NCBI RefSeq assembly: GCF_029168945.1
Contig: NC_083605.1
Span: 29,339,280-29,403,279, forward strand
Length of the DNA: 64,000 bases
Direction: 5' to 3'
DNA from: Cannabis sativa
Taxonomy: Eukaryota > Streptophyta > Magnoliopsida > Rosales > Cannabaceae
Part shown: positions 20,306-31,190 of the stretch, piece by piece
Layout: the number at the start of each line of letters is the position of its first letter
How positions within the stretch are numbered: position 1 is the first letter of the stretch
Position numbers and translations under genes: made by a program
Notes under the pieces: generated by a model
What the model saw: the letters and a program-made list of their open reading frames with translations, nothing else
What the model was told of the DNA's origin: nothing
Databases searched by the model: none

Positions 20306-21866
20306 TGTAATACCCGGATTTAAGAAAAGGATTTGCAAAGCCCTAATTAAATAATTATGAATAATTGAGGAATTATATTATTATATAGTTCAATATATGT
20401 GATTTTATATGAAATTTAATATGTTAAAGACCCCGTTGGTGAGTTAGGGGCATTTTGGTAATTATGACCCGAGAAGGGTAAATTGATGAGATTAATTTAA
20501 TTACGTGCTTAATAGAACTATATTATTATATAGTATGCCTGTGTTGTCTTTTCTGGTGTGTTCTGGCAGGTTGGCGTGGTAAAGTCACAACCGGGAATTT
20601 CGGGCCGAATTTGAAATGTAAATCATATTGGTTATTTGGCATTTTTATTTGATATGTGATAATCTGAAATTTATTTGAAATTAATTGAGTATTGAATGAC
20701 TATTTTACCCTTGTGAGGGTGTATGTGAGTATTTAAGCCCTAAGGGAATTTTGGTCATTTGACCCCTAATTAGTATATTTGGAAAATTGATTTTTGTTAA
20801 GTTTACCAAAGTGAAAAATCTAGTTCTTTCTCCCCATCTCACCCGACCCCTCTCTCTCTCTCTCTTTCACTCAAAACCTTTTGTTTTTCAAGCTTGAATT
20901 GTTGAAGAAAAGCTTGGTTTTGGCTTGTGTGAGATTTGAGTTTGGAGGAAAGACTATTGCTCTTGTTTTATTGTGAATTGAGGATTACCGGCACATGGTC
21001 AGGAGCACCCGGAGATTTGGAATCTCTGCCTTTGCGGGACAATAGGTAAGACAGTGATTAACACGTAGAGTATGCACAGTGGCGCTTATATTGAGAATGA
21101 TATGCATGAATGTTCAAGTAACCGGGATTAGGGTTATTACCCTAATAGGAACGGTCTAGTAGCCTAGGGTTATTACCCTAGTAATAAATGCGTGTAATGC
21201 CATGCCATGTGAATTAAAATGAGATTTAGGGATTATCCGCTCAAGGCATAATCAGGTTGGACTCGGTACTCATAACCGAGATGAACCACTTCTAAGGCCT
21301 TAATGTATTTAGACGTGTGAGAGTAACACGTGGGTCTATGCCATGTAGATTTAATTAGATGTGTGAGCGCAACACATAGGTCTATGCCACGTAGACATAA
21401 ATGGGCATGATGAAATAATGATCAGGTCTATGCTATACAGACACGTGTGAATGAGCATATTCTATTTGTTATGAATTATACTGTCTTGCTGGGCTTGGCT
21501 CACGGGTGCTCTACTGTGCAGGAAAGGGTAAGTCAGTGGCTGATCAACCATGAGTTTCAGGAGCAGGGCGAAGAATGTACATGTTCATGCCATTTCAGAC
21601 CAAGCGGGTTATGGGTCTATCAGTGTTGAACTTTTGAATTCCGTTTTGCCGCTTAAGTCGGCTAGAAAGAAAAGACTTGTAATAAGTTTGTAAATATTTT
21701 TGGGATCCCAACTATTTTGAAAGTTTAAATATATTACAAGTTTATTTTCATTCTGTTTAATATAAAAGTTTAAATTTTTCGCTATTTTGGTTAGTAATCC
21801 CGATTAGGGGATTAGGGTTTCATAAGCATTTTTGGGTAGGGTGCCTAATTATTTTTGGGCGTTACA
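20306..21866 (+). mobile_element. Solo LTR of a Gypsy-type element
   Basis: 1,561 bases starting TGTAATACCCGG and ending GGCGTTACA, flanked by TSD CACAT (20301-20305 and 21867-21871). No coding region, PBS or second LTR, so it is a solo LTR left by LTR-LTR recombination. Notable content: a CT microsatellite (about 20852-20866), a palindromic pair AGGGTTATTACCCT at about 21127 and 21167, and two near-repeats of GGTCTATGCCA(T/C)GTAGA at about 21332-21400. The start resembles the LTRs at 28923 and 36124 in style. Confidence 0.88.
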
Positions 21867-21960
21867 CACATGCAGGGTATTTGCCACGCCACTCTCTGAG
21901 AATAAAAGCAATATACAAGTCTCATTTACAAAATTTTAAATAAGACTTGGGGGTAAATAT

Positions 21961-22691
21961 TGCCCCAATTTTATCCCAATATATGTGGCAATCCCATGAC
22001 ACGACATGTGGCAGATTAAGCTTAAGTACCCAAAGATAGTCAAACGAAAATCTTACATAGGCAGGACCCCTGAGACAACCTAAAAGTTCCTCTTGGAGCC
22101 ATGGCTATGTCCGGAGGGATCCATCTTTTGTTCACCTCTAGGAGTTGGGTAGCACCCAACCCCTCTAGACTTAGGATACTAGAGATGCACTATTAATTGG
22201 CATTTAATGCAGCATGGAGGAAACGTCTACGGACGAATATGAAAATATATGTTAGACGCATTAAACCCATTCTTTAGCAATTACATGCTAATCAAAGATG
22301 TAAGTGACGGCTACATAATGTACTATCACATCAATCAAGGAAGGATAAGGGCTTGTCTCACCTAAACCCTACGCATCCTACTAGGTAGGGCCGCATACCC
22401 TACTTCATCAATTTAGGAACTTGTGCATGACCAAGGTGGACACTTATGACAATAGAGGCCTTCCTTCCTCTCCAATGAACTGCTATAAATACCCCCAACC
22501 ATATTTATAATAGGGATCGAAAAAAAGAGAGCAGAACATTCTCTGTAAGAAATACCTACATATTTAATATTAGAGACTCGTGGACTAAGGCTCATTAATG
22601 CCCCAACCATATAAAAATACTTTCATTTACTCTCTTCTAATCATTCTTAGAGCATTAATGATTTCGTTGCCGAAAATATCAGTCATCAACA
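21961..22691 (+). repeat. 3' LTR of the Gypsy element
   Basis: Starts TGCCCCAATT just after a GACTTGGGGGTAAATAT polypurine-like tract and ends GTCATCAACA, about 731 bases. A TATAAATA box lies near 22483. The start is inferred from the tract; the end is fixed by the resumption of ULP1-like coding sequence. Confidence 0.65.
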
Positions 22692-23105
22692 ACATATTGA
22701 TATCTTATTTTACTATCTGAGAAAGAAGATTAAGTATGACGAATCTATCCAGCTTAAAATCAATACAATTGATTATTATTTTGCAACTCAAATTTTTGAG
22801 TTGTTTGGAAACTATTTGAGAAAAGGGGAGAATAGCTTTTCTGTTCCTAAGAATTCTAAGGCTGTTGGCTATATTAAGGGGTTCCACATGCTTGTTTTAA
22901 AGTCATGGCTGTTGCTTGATTATGTTTTGATTCCAGTGAATGTTGCTTCATTGACACATTAAATTGTGAACATATTTGACATTAGGTGTAGCTGTTTGAA
23001 AGTATGTAATTCCTTGTCTGTTGGTAAATTCAAAAACTTGAAGAACTTTGTGACTGTGATGATCGCAATTTGTTGGCACAAATTGGTTTTATGGTTGTAG
23101 GAATG
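22692..23105 (+). pseudogene. ULP1/C48-protease-like gene, part 1
   Basis: A continuous frame reads HIDILFYYLRKKIKYDESI, then KGFHMLVLKSWLLLDYVLI, PVNVASLTH and FDIRCSCLKVCNSL. The segment '..D.VLIPVN...H(W)...FDI...' is the region carrying the catalytic His of ULP1-family (SUMO-protease-like) peptidases. The Trp after His is a stop (TAA). The position 17 residues after His, normally the catalytic Asp (yDS), reads Asn (CNSL). The frame slips near 23070 and resumes as IGFYGCR at the insertion point. Such ULP genes are common in plants and are carried by some Mutator-like elements (KI-MULEs). Confidence 0.65.
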
Positions 23106-23782
23106 TGTTATCCAATTTTTTGCATAATGACATGGCAGAATACTGAAGTGACACGTGTACTGCATTTCTCGCAGTTGGGGGGAAGTGAATGTCCCGAAAA
23201 GACTCCATGTTGTACATCTACATGTATAAACTTTTGCGTACCCGAGCAGGATGAAAGGTAGGAAGACATAAATTTGGCTTTCCGAACTACTTATCAGGAG
23301 TTAACTACTTCAGAATGATCTTGTGAAGTTCAGACACGAAGGCAATCCCTAAAATCACGGGATCGAATAAGAGAAATATGGCAACCTCTTCTATTTTCTT
23401 GTTTTGTGGATCATAACTATGTAATAAATGTACTTTCCTATTTTATACATTGTAAGGAAAAAGGAAACCTTCCCTCATGCATTAAGGCCCTATAAATAGT
23501 GACTTAGCCTCATTATGAAAGGGATGGAAAGAATTGCTACATAGAGAGAGATCTAAGAGAATTACTCAGAGATTTATTGTATGAAATTTTAGAGAGAAAA
23601 ACACTTCGTTCTTTCTCTCAAGTTAATATAACTCAAGGGGTATAGGTATTACCGCACTCACGAAGCCGAACCTCTTTAAAATCTGGTGTTCTTTAATACT
23701 TTGTTGTTTTTGCTCTATTTTAATTATACTCTTAATCGCTTATTAATTGACTCACTGTTGTTGGCCAAAAGCGAGGTCAACA
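23106..23782 (+). repeat. 5' LTR of the small Gypsy derivative
   Basis: 677 bases, from TGTGTTATCC to GAGGTCAACA. A CTATAAATAG box at about 23491 and the transcript-leader-like AGAGAGAGATCTAAGAGAAT are repeated in the right LTR. Confidence 0.8.
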
Positions 23783-23850
23783 TTTTGGTGCTCTCATTAG
23801 AGCAAATACCAAAGTTTTCTATTTTTCTTAAGTTTCAACAGGCGTACAGG

Positions 23851-24222
23851 ATGGTGGTGCAAACCCGTAGAGGCCTGGCTGATCAGGGTGACCCGATTGT
23901 GATAGATTCTAACGTGCAGACCCCTGGGACAACGAGCGGACCACCAAGGACAAACCCCAAACATGCAATTACACAGCCACCTACTGTGGGCCATAGTGTG
24001 ACGTCCCCTCTGACTGGGATCACACCAGGCGTGCAAGAGACTGGGAACACCAGTTCAACAGCCGATCAATCCATTCCCAATTCTGAGGTCTCGTCCACCA
24101 CTAATGCTCAGCGGGCAATCGGAGATGATAATGAGATCCAAAACCTCCGTACAACCTTGGACTCATGCAAGGCCATAATAATGCTTTGCACCATGATTAG
24201 GAGGATCTCTGTGCCACTATAA
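23851..24222 (+). pseudogene. Gypsy gag remnant
   Basis: ATG starts MVVQTRRGLADQGDPIVIDS, a Pro/Thr-rich opening, then a charged helical stretch (DNEIQNLRTTLDSCKAI) before TAA/stop. Downstream to about 25000 the gag continues in fragments. The best is LPPKFKMPT, stop, KIYTGKEDPLSHLKYFEMQM (24925-25000), matching the 'P.Y.G..DP..HL..F...M' start of Retrotrans_gag. The sequence then jumps directly into the 3' LTR. Confidence 0.65.
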
Positions 24223-25000
24223 ACCTTGCGTTCGATGAGTAGAGGCGTCAATTTATAGGATGGAGGGATAGGGAGATGGAAACTTTAAGGGCTCAGCAAG
24301 CAGCCAATGATGATTGCACAAGGTAGGCCACCTTACTGATAAGGAGGGCCTACCGAGTTGCCAGTCAACAGCCAGCTATCGCGTCTAGTATCCCTTTGGG
24401 CGGTATAGAAGAGTATGTTGCTGGGCATTCTGCCTAAATGCCCAATGGTTAGCCATCCAATCCACATCCACATGTCAACCTGTAGGCCAAACAGTAGACG
24501 GCCAGATCCTTCCTGATTGACCTTTGGGTGGAGTTACTCCTAATAACCTCATCTCTATTGAAATCTCTAGCCAACCTACCGGCCAAACAAGCTAGAGGCT
24601 GAGACCACCTGGTACCTCGGTATTCAATAGGTTGGGTGTTGCGCATGACCTCAAGACTGATCTAAATAGAAGAAAAGGCCTAGACGAACAGTATGTCCCA
24701 CCAACTATCGAACTAGGCATCCTTATCTAGGACCCAGCTCAAAGAGATCCTAACGTGACACATGTCGGTCAACAGGCTGAACCAGTTCATTCATTTGTGC
24801 TAGCACAATTGAAAAACATGGTACAAGGTCTGACCGGTCCAAAACTCACTGATCTCGAGCTGGACCGAGCATGCGGATCACCCTTCTACCTAGAGATTGA
24901 AGTCCTTGAATTACCCCCAAAATTCAAGATGCCAACCTAGAAGATATATACGGGGAAAGAGGATCCCTTATCACATCTTAAATACTTTGAGATGCAGATG

Positions 25001-25314
25001 TTCCCTCATGAATTAAGGCCCTATAAATAGTGACTTAGCCTCACTATGAAAGGGATGGAAAGAATCGCTTCACAGAGAGAGATCTAAGAGAATTACTCAG
25101 AGATTCATTGTAAGAGCTTTTAGAGAGAAAAACACTTCGTTCTTTCTCTTAAGTTAATACAACTCAAGGAAAGTAGGCTATTACCGCACTCACGGGGTCA
25201 AACCTCTTTAAAATTTGGTGTTCTTTATTACTTTATTATTTTTGCTCTATTTTAATTATACTCTTAATCGGTTATTAATTGACTCATTGTCGTTGGCTAA
25301 AAGCGAGGTCAACC
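25001..25314 (+). repeat. 5'-truncated 3' LTR of the small Gypsy derivative
   Basis: Aligns from TTCCCTCATG onward with the last roughly 310 bases of the left LTR. The first half of the LTR, plus all of pol, was deleted in one event ending here. Confidence 0.8.
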
Positions 25315-25735
25315 GAATGATATTAACAAGTGTATGGGATTGTTCAAAGGGAAGCATGAGTATGATCCCCTTGATACCTTTGTAGTTCAAGGTCTGCCAC
25401 AACAAAATCTTAGGCAATTATTCATTAGTTTAGTTTTTGTTATAGTTGTTAGGTTTTTTATTAATTGCTTAATTTTTGTTGATATACTTTTTTATTTTTT
25501 TATTGATTCCTTATTTCTATTTATTGCAGTGATTGTGGTATATTCATATTCAAGTACTTTAAATATTTTGCTCATGGTTTGATTGAAGATATTCTAAATC
25601 TTTTGGATGTGAAGTTTGTATGGAACAAAGTTTGTATCGAGTTGTTTGTGCATGACATGGCAAAGCAAGTAAATTGATATATATCTTTCTCTGAACATCC
25701 TAGGAGGACGCCAGTTAAGGATGATGATGCAGATG
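25315..25735 (+). pseudogene. ULP1/C48-protease-like gene, part 2 (catalytic Cys exon)
   Basis: Resumes after the insertion with NDINKCMGLFKGKHEYDPLD and VVQGLPQQN. An intron-like T-rich stretch (about 25405-25530, donor not recognisable) ends in GCAG. Then SDCGIFIFKYFKYFAHGLIE follows, with the catalytic Cys block of the C48 family, and CIELFVHDMAKQ. The Q...SDCGIF arrangement is that of ULP1 proteases. An acidic end (VKDDDADE, stop) lies at about 25710-25740 in another frame or exon. With part 1 this makes a broken, probably inactive gene. Confidence 0.68.
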
Positions 25736-25849
25736 AATAGATATTGATAGTAGTGCTCTTGTTAGAAATTTTTATATTTAATGGTACCAAACCTTTTATA
25801 TGTAACTGGTTAAGTAACAAACTCTTTTTTTTATTACATCTTCTTTTAT

Positions 25850-26045
25850 AGGCAAACTCCTTAGAGTTTGTAATTTTGTGGATATGTAAAGGTATTGTCT
25901 AGTTTGGAGTTTTTTAATGAAGCTTTAGAATTCGTAATCTTTTGGAAGTTTATGGATATATGTATAGGTTATTTCTTGTTGCAGTTTTTTGATAAGCAAA
26001 CTCTTTAGAGTTTGTAATCTTTTGGAATTTTATGGATATATGATA
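25850..26045. repeat. Imperfect tandem repeat downstream of the ULP1-like gene
   Basis: Near-copies of GGCAAACTC(C/T)TTAGAGTTTGTAA and TTTTATGGATATATG occur about 130 bases apart, with a weaker third unit (GAAGCTTTAGAATTCGTAAT) between. The GCAAACTC...GAGTTTG part is itself a small inverted repeat. Confidence 0.6.
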
Positions 26046-26553
26046 GGTACTCTCTGGTTAGATTTTAGTTGTTTTGCTTCTTTTTCAATTTAATAGAGTT
26101 GTTAGTTGTCATCTAGCAAAACTATTATGGTATTATTTTGCATAGTTTTATGTAAAATTTCTTAGTTTTTATTTTTATATTGATTGTTTTTTTTTACTAT
26201 TACAATTTTTAGTAAAAAAATTCAAGTTATTATCTTATGAGCTTCTTATTTTCTAATTTTTTTTTTAAGTTTTTATGAAAAATTTGGTTTGATCTAACTT
26301 TAATTTAATTTTGTAAAAAATTTTATTTGTTAGTTTTTTATAATCTTAACAAAGGAATATTTTGAAAGCAAGAACTAATGGGCAAATTATGACCGAAATA
26401 ACAGCATAAGTTCTCCATTTAGCAACATGTTAGAATTTTAATAGATATTGAGTCCAATTTTTAACCTTCGTAGTTTGTTATTATACTTGAAATTCCGTAT
26501 TTTAATATTCCTATTTTTATTATTTAATTAAATACTTAACTAAATGCAAAATA
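26046..26553. other. AT-rich spacer
   Basis: About 78% A+T, with T and A homopolymers. Nothing coding or repeated was recognised. Confidence 0.5.
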
Positions 26554-27587
26554 ATGAAACTGATACTGAAATAGTTTTTATGTAGCTACAGAAGATAACT
26601 TTGTAACTCTAGAAGAAACTAGAAAAACAAAGAGTGCAGAAAAGTAAAAACACACAAGGTTTTTGTATGTGGTTTCAACAATCCTTTCATATTGTTACTA
26701 CTCGATGGGGTCACGCCCAGAGATAAGATTTATGAGATAGATCTCAAAAATATAAAGTAATTGACTTATGCATAAATAGACTCCCTCTTATTATATGTTT
26801 CAAGCTTGATGTATTCTATCTTCTCATCAAATCTTGCTGAAACTTCAAGTGCTTGAACTCCCTTCGATCTCCTTGAAGAGTGCTTGCTTCCTCCCGAGGT
26901 AAGACTTGAAAAACAATCTCCTGAAAGCTTTGTAAAACCTTTTCCCGTAGGTAGCACTATTGTTCTTCTTCTTTGTAAGCTTGAATATAGACTCAAGAAA
27001 ACATAAAATACAAATAAACAGAGTAAGAGACGAACAAGCTCTTCTCTACAATACAAAGACTCTCTTTTCTAAAGATATGAGTGAAAATCAAAGATACAAA
27101 AGAGGTACTTGACCTAGCTACCATAAGGTGTATTTATAATCAATATACACCTTATTGACAACTCATACACGGTCTGAACAAGACCAAAGCCCACTAGAAA
27201 ATTCCCTAAAATAGATATTCAATCAGCCCAAGAATTTCTATTTTTGTACTTACAGAATCTGTGCAATAAGTGCAACTTTTCTTTTATAGAAACAAAAAAC
27301 TTTTGCTCCGGGTTTCTCCTCAAGAAATCTGATCAATCAAAATGGGAAACTCACACAAGATCAAAATATCACAACTGTTAGATAGAAAAGAATTGAGTAA
27401 TCAAACTTACCCTTTTTACCTTATTTTCCATAAATAGGAAAGCAAGACAACTTTCCTTCCAAAAATAAATTACTTAATATAAAAGTCACATACTATATAT
27501 GGAAACCAATATTAACACCAGCCAAATTTAAAAAATAAATAATAAAATATTTTTGTCACATTAAAGATGCCAAAAATGGAATTAACA
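26554..27587 (-). repeat. 3' LTR of the partial Copia element
   Basis: About 1,034 bases, from TGAAACTGAT to GGAATTAACA (plus-strand reading). The end is fixed by the adjoining purine tract. The start is inferred from the inverted ends, and no TSD can be checked. It includes GTATATTTATAATCAATATA (about 27129), possibly the minus-strand TATA region. Confidence 0.6.
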
Positions 27588-27968
27588 ATCTCCCTCTTTG
27601 GCACTTTGATTGACAAAATATTTTATTCGAAGAAAACCTACATCAAGTGTTAGAAATAGAAACAATAGAGTATAGAAAATACTCCCATACATGAAAGCAC
27701 TCTAACACATAAAACAAATAACTTTTTAAACGGAAAAGTTCACAAACCACAAACAAACTAACTCTCCCTAAAACAAGGGTCCAGAGTTGTAACCAACAAT
27801 CCAAAAATAACTACTTTTTCCTCCTTTTTGTCTATCAAGGAGCCAAAGACAACAAACAAAATAGACAAAGTCATCATAGTACAATAAAAACATAGATAAA
27901 AAAGCAAAAAGATAAGAAATGGACCACTTATTCAACATCATTGGATTGGAAGAATTTCATGATGCTGT
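27588..27968. other. Spacer between purine tract and extra ORF
   Basis: A-rich on the plus strand, non-coding. Part of the same Copia remnant. Confidence 0.5.
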
Positions 27969-28814
27969 TCATTTTCCTGAGAAGTAATGCCTGACTTGTC
28001 TCCATTCTTCCCAAATGTAAGTTGAATTCAACCATCTCTGTAGGAGCAGAAGTGGAGGCAATGCAGGTTCATCAGTAGCACCAGGAGAAGTAGACCTAGC
28101 CTTTTTCTTAGCAGATTTTCCTTGAGGAGGTTTTTCTAGAGCTTTGAAAGTGGTACCAGTAGACATTTCTATGGATTCATTCTCAAGAATTAACTCCTCT
28201 TGGTTAGACAAAATCTTATAAATCAAGTGAGGAAAAATAAGATTAAGCCTAGGTTTCTTGCCCTTTCGAAGAGAGACAATTTGCTCCCAAATCATGTCAG
28301 CTAAATAAATTTTTGCACTAATGGAAACTTTATACAAAAAGAAAGCAAGTTCATTTGAAACATTTACCGAATTAGAGCAAGGAAACCAATTAGATAGGGC
28401 AAACCTCATAAGAGCAGCATGATGATAGGTAAGTTGAGACATGTGCATTGTGTTTGAGAGTTCCACATCATTGTCACCAGTGAGATACCCGAACACCTTT
28501 TGATAATAAAATTCAACTTCAGTTGGCTCAATTCCCATAGGTAGGTTGAGAGCTTCAGCCACATCCTTCACAGTAAGGGAATACCAGTGTCCCCTGACAA
28601 AGACTTTGCCAAACAAAAAAGAGTCCTCATTGAGGCATTCATCAGTGATATTAGAATAAAATTCCTTGACAATTCGATCCACATAGCTATTAAACCCAAT
28701 CAAAATATCCACCCATTGTATTTCTTTCAACAAGTTATATACCCCAAACGGCTTATGAGCAATGACATTGAAATTTTCCTCCACAGTAAAATACCTATTC
28801 TCATAAAATTTCAT
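27969..28814 (-). CDS. Extra ORF of a Copia element ('putative plant transposon protein' type)
   Basis: 281 codons from ATG with no stop, and open further upstream to the LTR that truncates it at 28922. It reads FNSYVDRIVKEFYSNI, FGKVFVRGHWYSLTVKDVAE, LMRFALSNWFPCSNSVNVSN, ELAFFLYKV and LADMIWEQIVSLRKG, then a Lys/Ser/Pro tail (GKSAKKKARSTSPGA). The pattern 'V.EFY.N......VRG......V...L' and 'A..NWFP......E...FLY' recurs in the ORF at 51118-51534 of element C, so the family travels with these Copia elements downstream of pol. It matches my memory of the 'putative plant transposon protein' domain; an env-like role has been proposed for some such ORFs. No signal peptide or membrane helix is evident here. 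Function unknown. Confidence 0.6.
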   Translation of the reverse strand: MKFYENRYFTVEENFNVIAHKPFGVYNLLKEIQWVDILIGFNSYVDRIVKEFYSNITDECLNEDSFLFGKVFVRGHWYSLTVKDVAEALNLPMGIEPTEVEFYYQKVFGYLTGDNDVELSNTMHMSQLTYHHAALMRFALSNWFPCSNSVNVSNELAFFLYKVSISAKIYLADMIWEQIVSLRKGKKPRLNLIFPHLIYKILSNQEELILENESIEMSTGTTFKALEKPPQGKSAKKKARSTSPGATDEPALPPLLLLQRWLNSTYIWEEWRQVRHYFSGK

Positions 28815-28922
28815 ATCTCTAGCATTATCATTGTAACAAAAATAATGAGAATGAGGCTTGAAGTTTTCAAGAGTAATACCAGGGGTCTCTTTCTTTTTTG
28901 AGGAAAAATAGGGCTTGAAGTA

Positions 28923-30133
28923 TGTAATGACCGCATTTTATAATATGGATTAGTAAAGGCAATTAGCACTAATTATTGATATTTTCATAGTTATTTGTGA
29001 ATTTATTTAATTGTGGGTCCCATTATTAAAAGTGAACATTAGAGTTATAATTTCTACATTTCAGAAATTTTATTAAACTCTAGGTGTATTATTTGAGTTA
29101 TATATGAATTATGCTATTTTTATAATTTTTGCTTGGCAACAATGGAAAATGCGATGAATGGCTATTTAAATCATATAGGTAAGTTTAGAACCTTTTTATT
29201 ACTGGGATTAATATTGGAAATAAGTAGAATACCGGGTTTGTGCGGGGTTATGGTTTTGACCATTTTACCCCTAAGCCTTTAGATTACTTAAGGTGTAAGT
29301 AAGGGCAAAATGTTTTGCTACCTTGGTGAGGTTTGTCCTTTAATGGATTCTGTAGAATTATTATTTAACCATTATTTGTAAAAGGAATTGACTTTTCACT
29401 ATTAGAGTTGGTTAGAAGACAAAGAACACTTAGAACAAAAACAACATATTTCTTGAACTCTCTCTTTCTCTATTTCAGCTAAAGCAAAACCAGGGGAAAC
29501 ACTAAGGGTTTTCAGCTAATTTTTGTGTTTTCTTCAAGGATTTGAGGAAGTTCTACCAAGGTATGCCCTTGAAACTCTTACTTCTTGATTTCCTTTAAGT
29601 TCTATTTGGTTATAGCATGCAATTTTGGGTTTTGGTGGCTGTTAGGGTTAGAAATGTTTGGGGTTTAGTTTTTAGGTTCATTTTAAGTTAATATTGAGTT
29701 CTGGTTGTTGATTTTGATGTATTGTGATGGAATTGAACAAGTTTGGGCTTGGAATCTCAAACTTGAGTCTTTAATGGCACTTTTGAATTTTGAGTTTTTC
29801 TCTTGCTGTTATTGCTTCGAATATATTGTGGAAGGTCATTATAGGTGTTCTGGAGAGGTTCTTGGGATTTGGATATGTTTTGAGCAGGTTGGGAATTGTA
29901 TGGGGAAACCTGGTGCAAAACGGTTAACCGGTTTGCCAGGACCTGTAAAGCTGGTTAACCGATTTTGGTAGATTCCCAAACAATTCATTTTCTCAATTCG
30001 TGTCATTTCAGTGTCTTGGTTGGGTGATTCCTATTTCCTAGGGTATTGCAGTTCCAATTAGTAATAGAAGAACCTTAAGTTAGAGGTTTGGGTTTCCTTG
30101 ATTAGGGTTTTGACGTGTGATTTATCCAGTTAT
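28923..30133 (+). repeat. Gypsy-type LTR fragment A1
   Basis: Starts TGTAATGACCGC, abruptly ending the Copia extra ORF. It runs 1.2 kb before element B interrupts it. Its 3' end is not found. The stretch from about 29566 to 29960 is repeated at 63612-64000 with roughly 10% divergence. It contains ACGGTTAACCGGTTTGCC and GGTTAACCGA palindromic boxes (29917-29966). Style (TGTAA(T/A)GACCGC start, ACCGG boxes) is shared with the LTR at 36124-38415, suggesting one family. Confidence 0.7.
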
Positions 30134-30769
30134 TGTTGGGTTTTGTGCCCTAAATAAAACCCATTTCAATATAATCAGATTTACTAGTTAATAAAGATCA
30201 GAAATAACATTTTATGTTGCATGGTTCACATGATTTATTTCATGATTGTTTAATGTATAAATTATATTAAGTCCAGAACATATGTATTTGTTAATGATTA
30301 TATTGTTGTCAGCACAATAGAATATAATCATGTTTATATGTTCGAAAGTTTAATTCCCTGATTTGTCAGTTCACTGGATTTAGACTGGCATGATAATTAG
30401 CGATAGGTATGCTTATACCTTGGATAAGTGTTATGTCCTTTCCAGGGTATTGGCAAAGTTTACCAGTATCAGATGTATAGAGTATACATTGGAAGGGACC
30501 GATATTGAACTTTGATTAGATATGTTAAATTTACCGTAATATTTATTAAATTCAATATCACCTAGTTGATCCTAGATCAAATGATCTTAATCCTGATATG
30601 GTTAGGTTCGATCTCAAGAGTATTATACATGTTCTTTGATTTGTTAGTTAAGCCTACTTTTTGGTCAGGGTGATACGTACATTTTGGGACCATGGTAGTA
30701 AAATTGAGTGGGAGCGCTAATCATAGATATGGAATCTATAGCTTCTATAGGTATTTAGAAGTGAAACGA
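30134..30769 (+). repeat. 5' LTR of element B, first part
   Basis: Matches the 3' LTR (49430 onward and 61797 onward) closely. Cut by the CACTA element after the target triplet CGA. Confidence 0.88.
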
Positions 30770-30779
30770 CACTACAAGA

Positions 30780-31190
30780 AAGCCTAGTTTTACCGGCGCA
30801 GTTGACCAATTGCGCCGACAAAAGTTATCAGCATAAATGAGATGCTGAATTTGGGATTGGATTCAGCTATAACTTTTACCGGTGCAATGAAATGCGCTGG
30901 TGAAAGATGAACAATGAACCGCCAAATAGCGCGAACACATGTCCACTTCTGTAAGGCTTTTACCGGTGCAAGTTTTGTGCCGGTAAAAGTTTCCCAAATT
31001 TTGGTGGGAATCTTGACCGCCCTCGTGAAAATTTGGGGGGAAATAATCCGCGTGGAAATTGGTGGTAGGTGAGATTACTTTTACCGGTGCATTAATGCGC
31101 CGGTAAAAGTGTTAAGCGAAACAGTGCGTTTGGGTTTATGGTTATATGACCACTTTTACCGGCGCAATTCAATGCGCCGGTAAAAGTGTT
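30780..31190. repeat. Left subterminal hairpin repeats of the CACTA element
   Basis: Five units in which TTTTACCGG(C/T)GCA is followed within about 10-20 bases by its inverse TGCGC(C/T)GGTAAAAG, at about 30791, 30878, 30959, 31078 and 31152. In the family such subterminal repeats bind the TNPA-type protein; here each is itself a palindrome. Confidence 0.85.

Larger units (their letters stand above)
14959..22691 (+). mobile_element. Decayed Ty3/Gypsy element, probably Tat lineage, with antisense extra ORF
   Basis: Homologous LTR ends lie at 14959-15124 and 22531-22691 and diverge by roughly 15-20%. Between them are a gag start, an integrase C terminus, a long antisense gene remnant and a polypurine-like tract (GACTTGGGGG, about 21946). 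Protease, RT, RNase H and most of integrase are deleted. A solo LTR is nested inside. The left LTR has lost its outer part, so no TSD can be read. The Tat assignment rests on the post-LTR motif TTTTGGTGCTTTCATTGAGA and the antisense ORF, and is inference. Confidence 0.75.
23106..25314 (+). mobile_element. Small Gypsy derivative (Tat-like) with internal deletion
   Basis: A full-length left LTR, a leader TTTTGGTGCTCTCATTAGAG, a gag fragment, and a right LTR lacking its first half. TSD GAATG is present at 23101-23105 and 25315-25319. Excising the element restores the ULP1-like frame (GCRNDINKCMGLF), which independently supports the boundaries. The right LTR ends CAACC rather than CAACA, a point change at its last base. 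Confidence 0.85.
26554..28922 (-). mobile_element. Partial Copia element (3' LTR plus extra ORF), SIRE-like layout
   Basis: On the minus strand the order is extra ORF, non-coding gap, a purine tract (inverse of CTCCCTCTTTGG at 27590), then an LTR. The remaining pol genes are absent because another LTR cuts the ORF at 28922/28923. LTR ends TGAAAC...ATTAACA are like those of Copia element C (TGAAAG...CTAACA), and both carry a related downstream ORF. Confidence 0.7.

Noticed and set aside
29705..29971. Open frame shared by fragments A1 and A2 (also 63744-63965)
   Set aside because: Conservation is that of the LTR itself. The frame shifts between copies and the peptide has no motif.
30780..31190. 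Repeated, evenly spaced palindromes suggesting a CRISPR-like array
   Set aside because: Units are CACTA subterminal repeats inside a eukaryotic transposon, with variable spacing and no cas genes.
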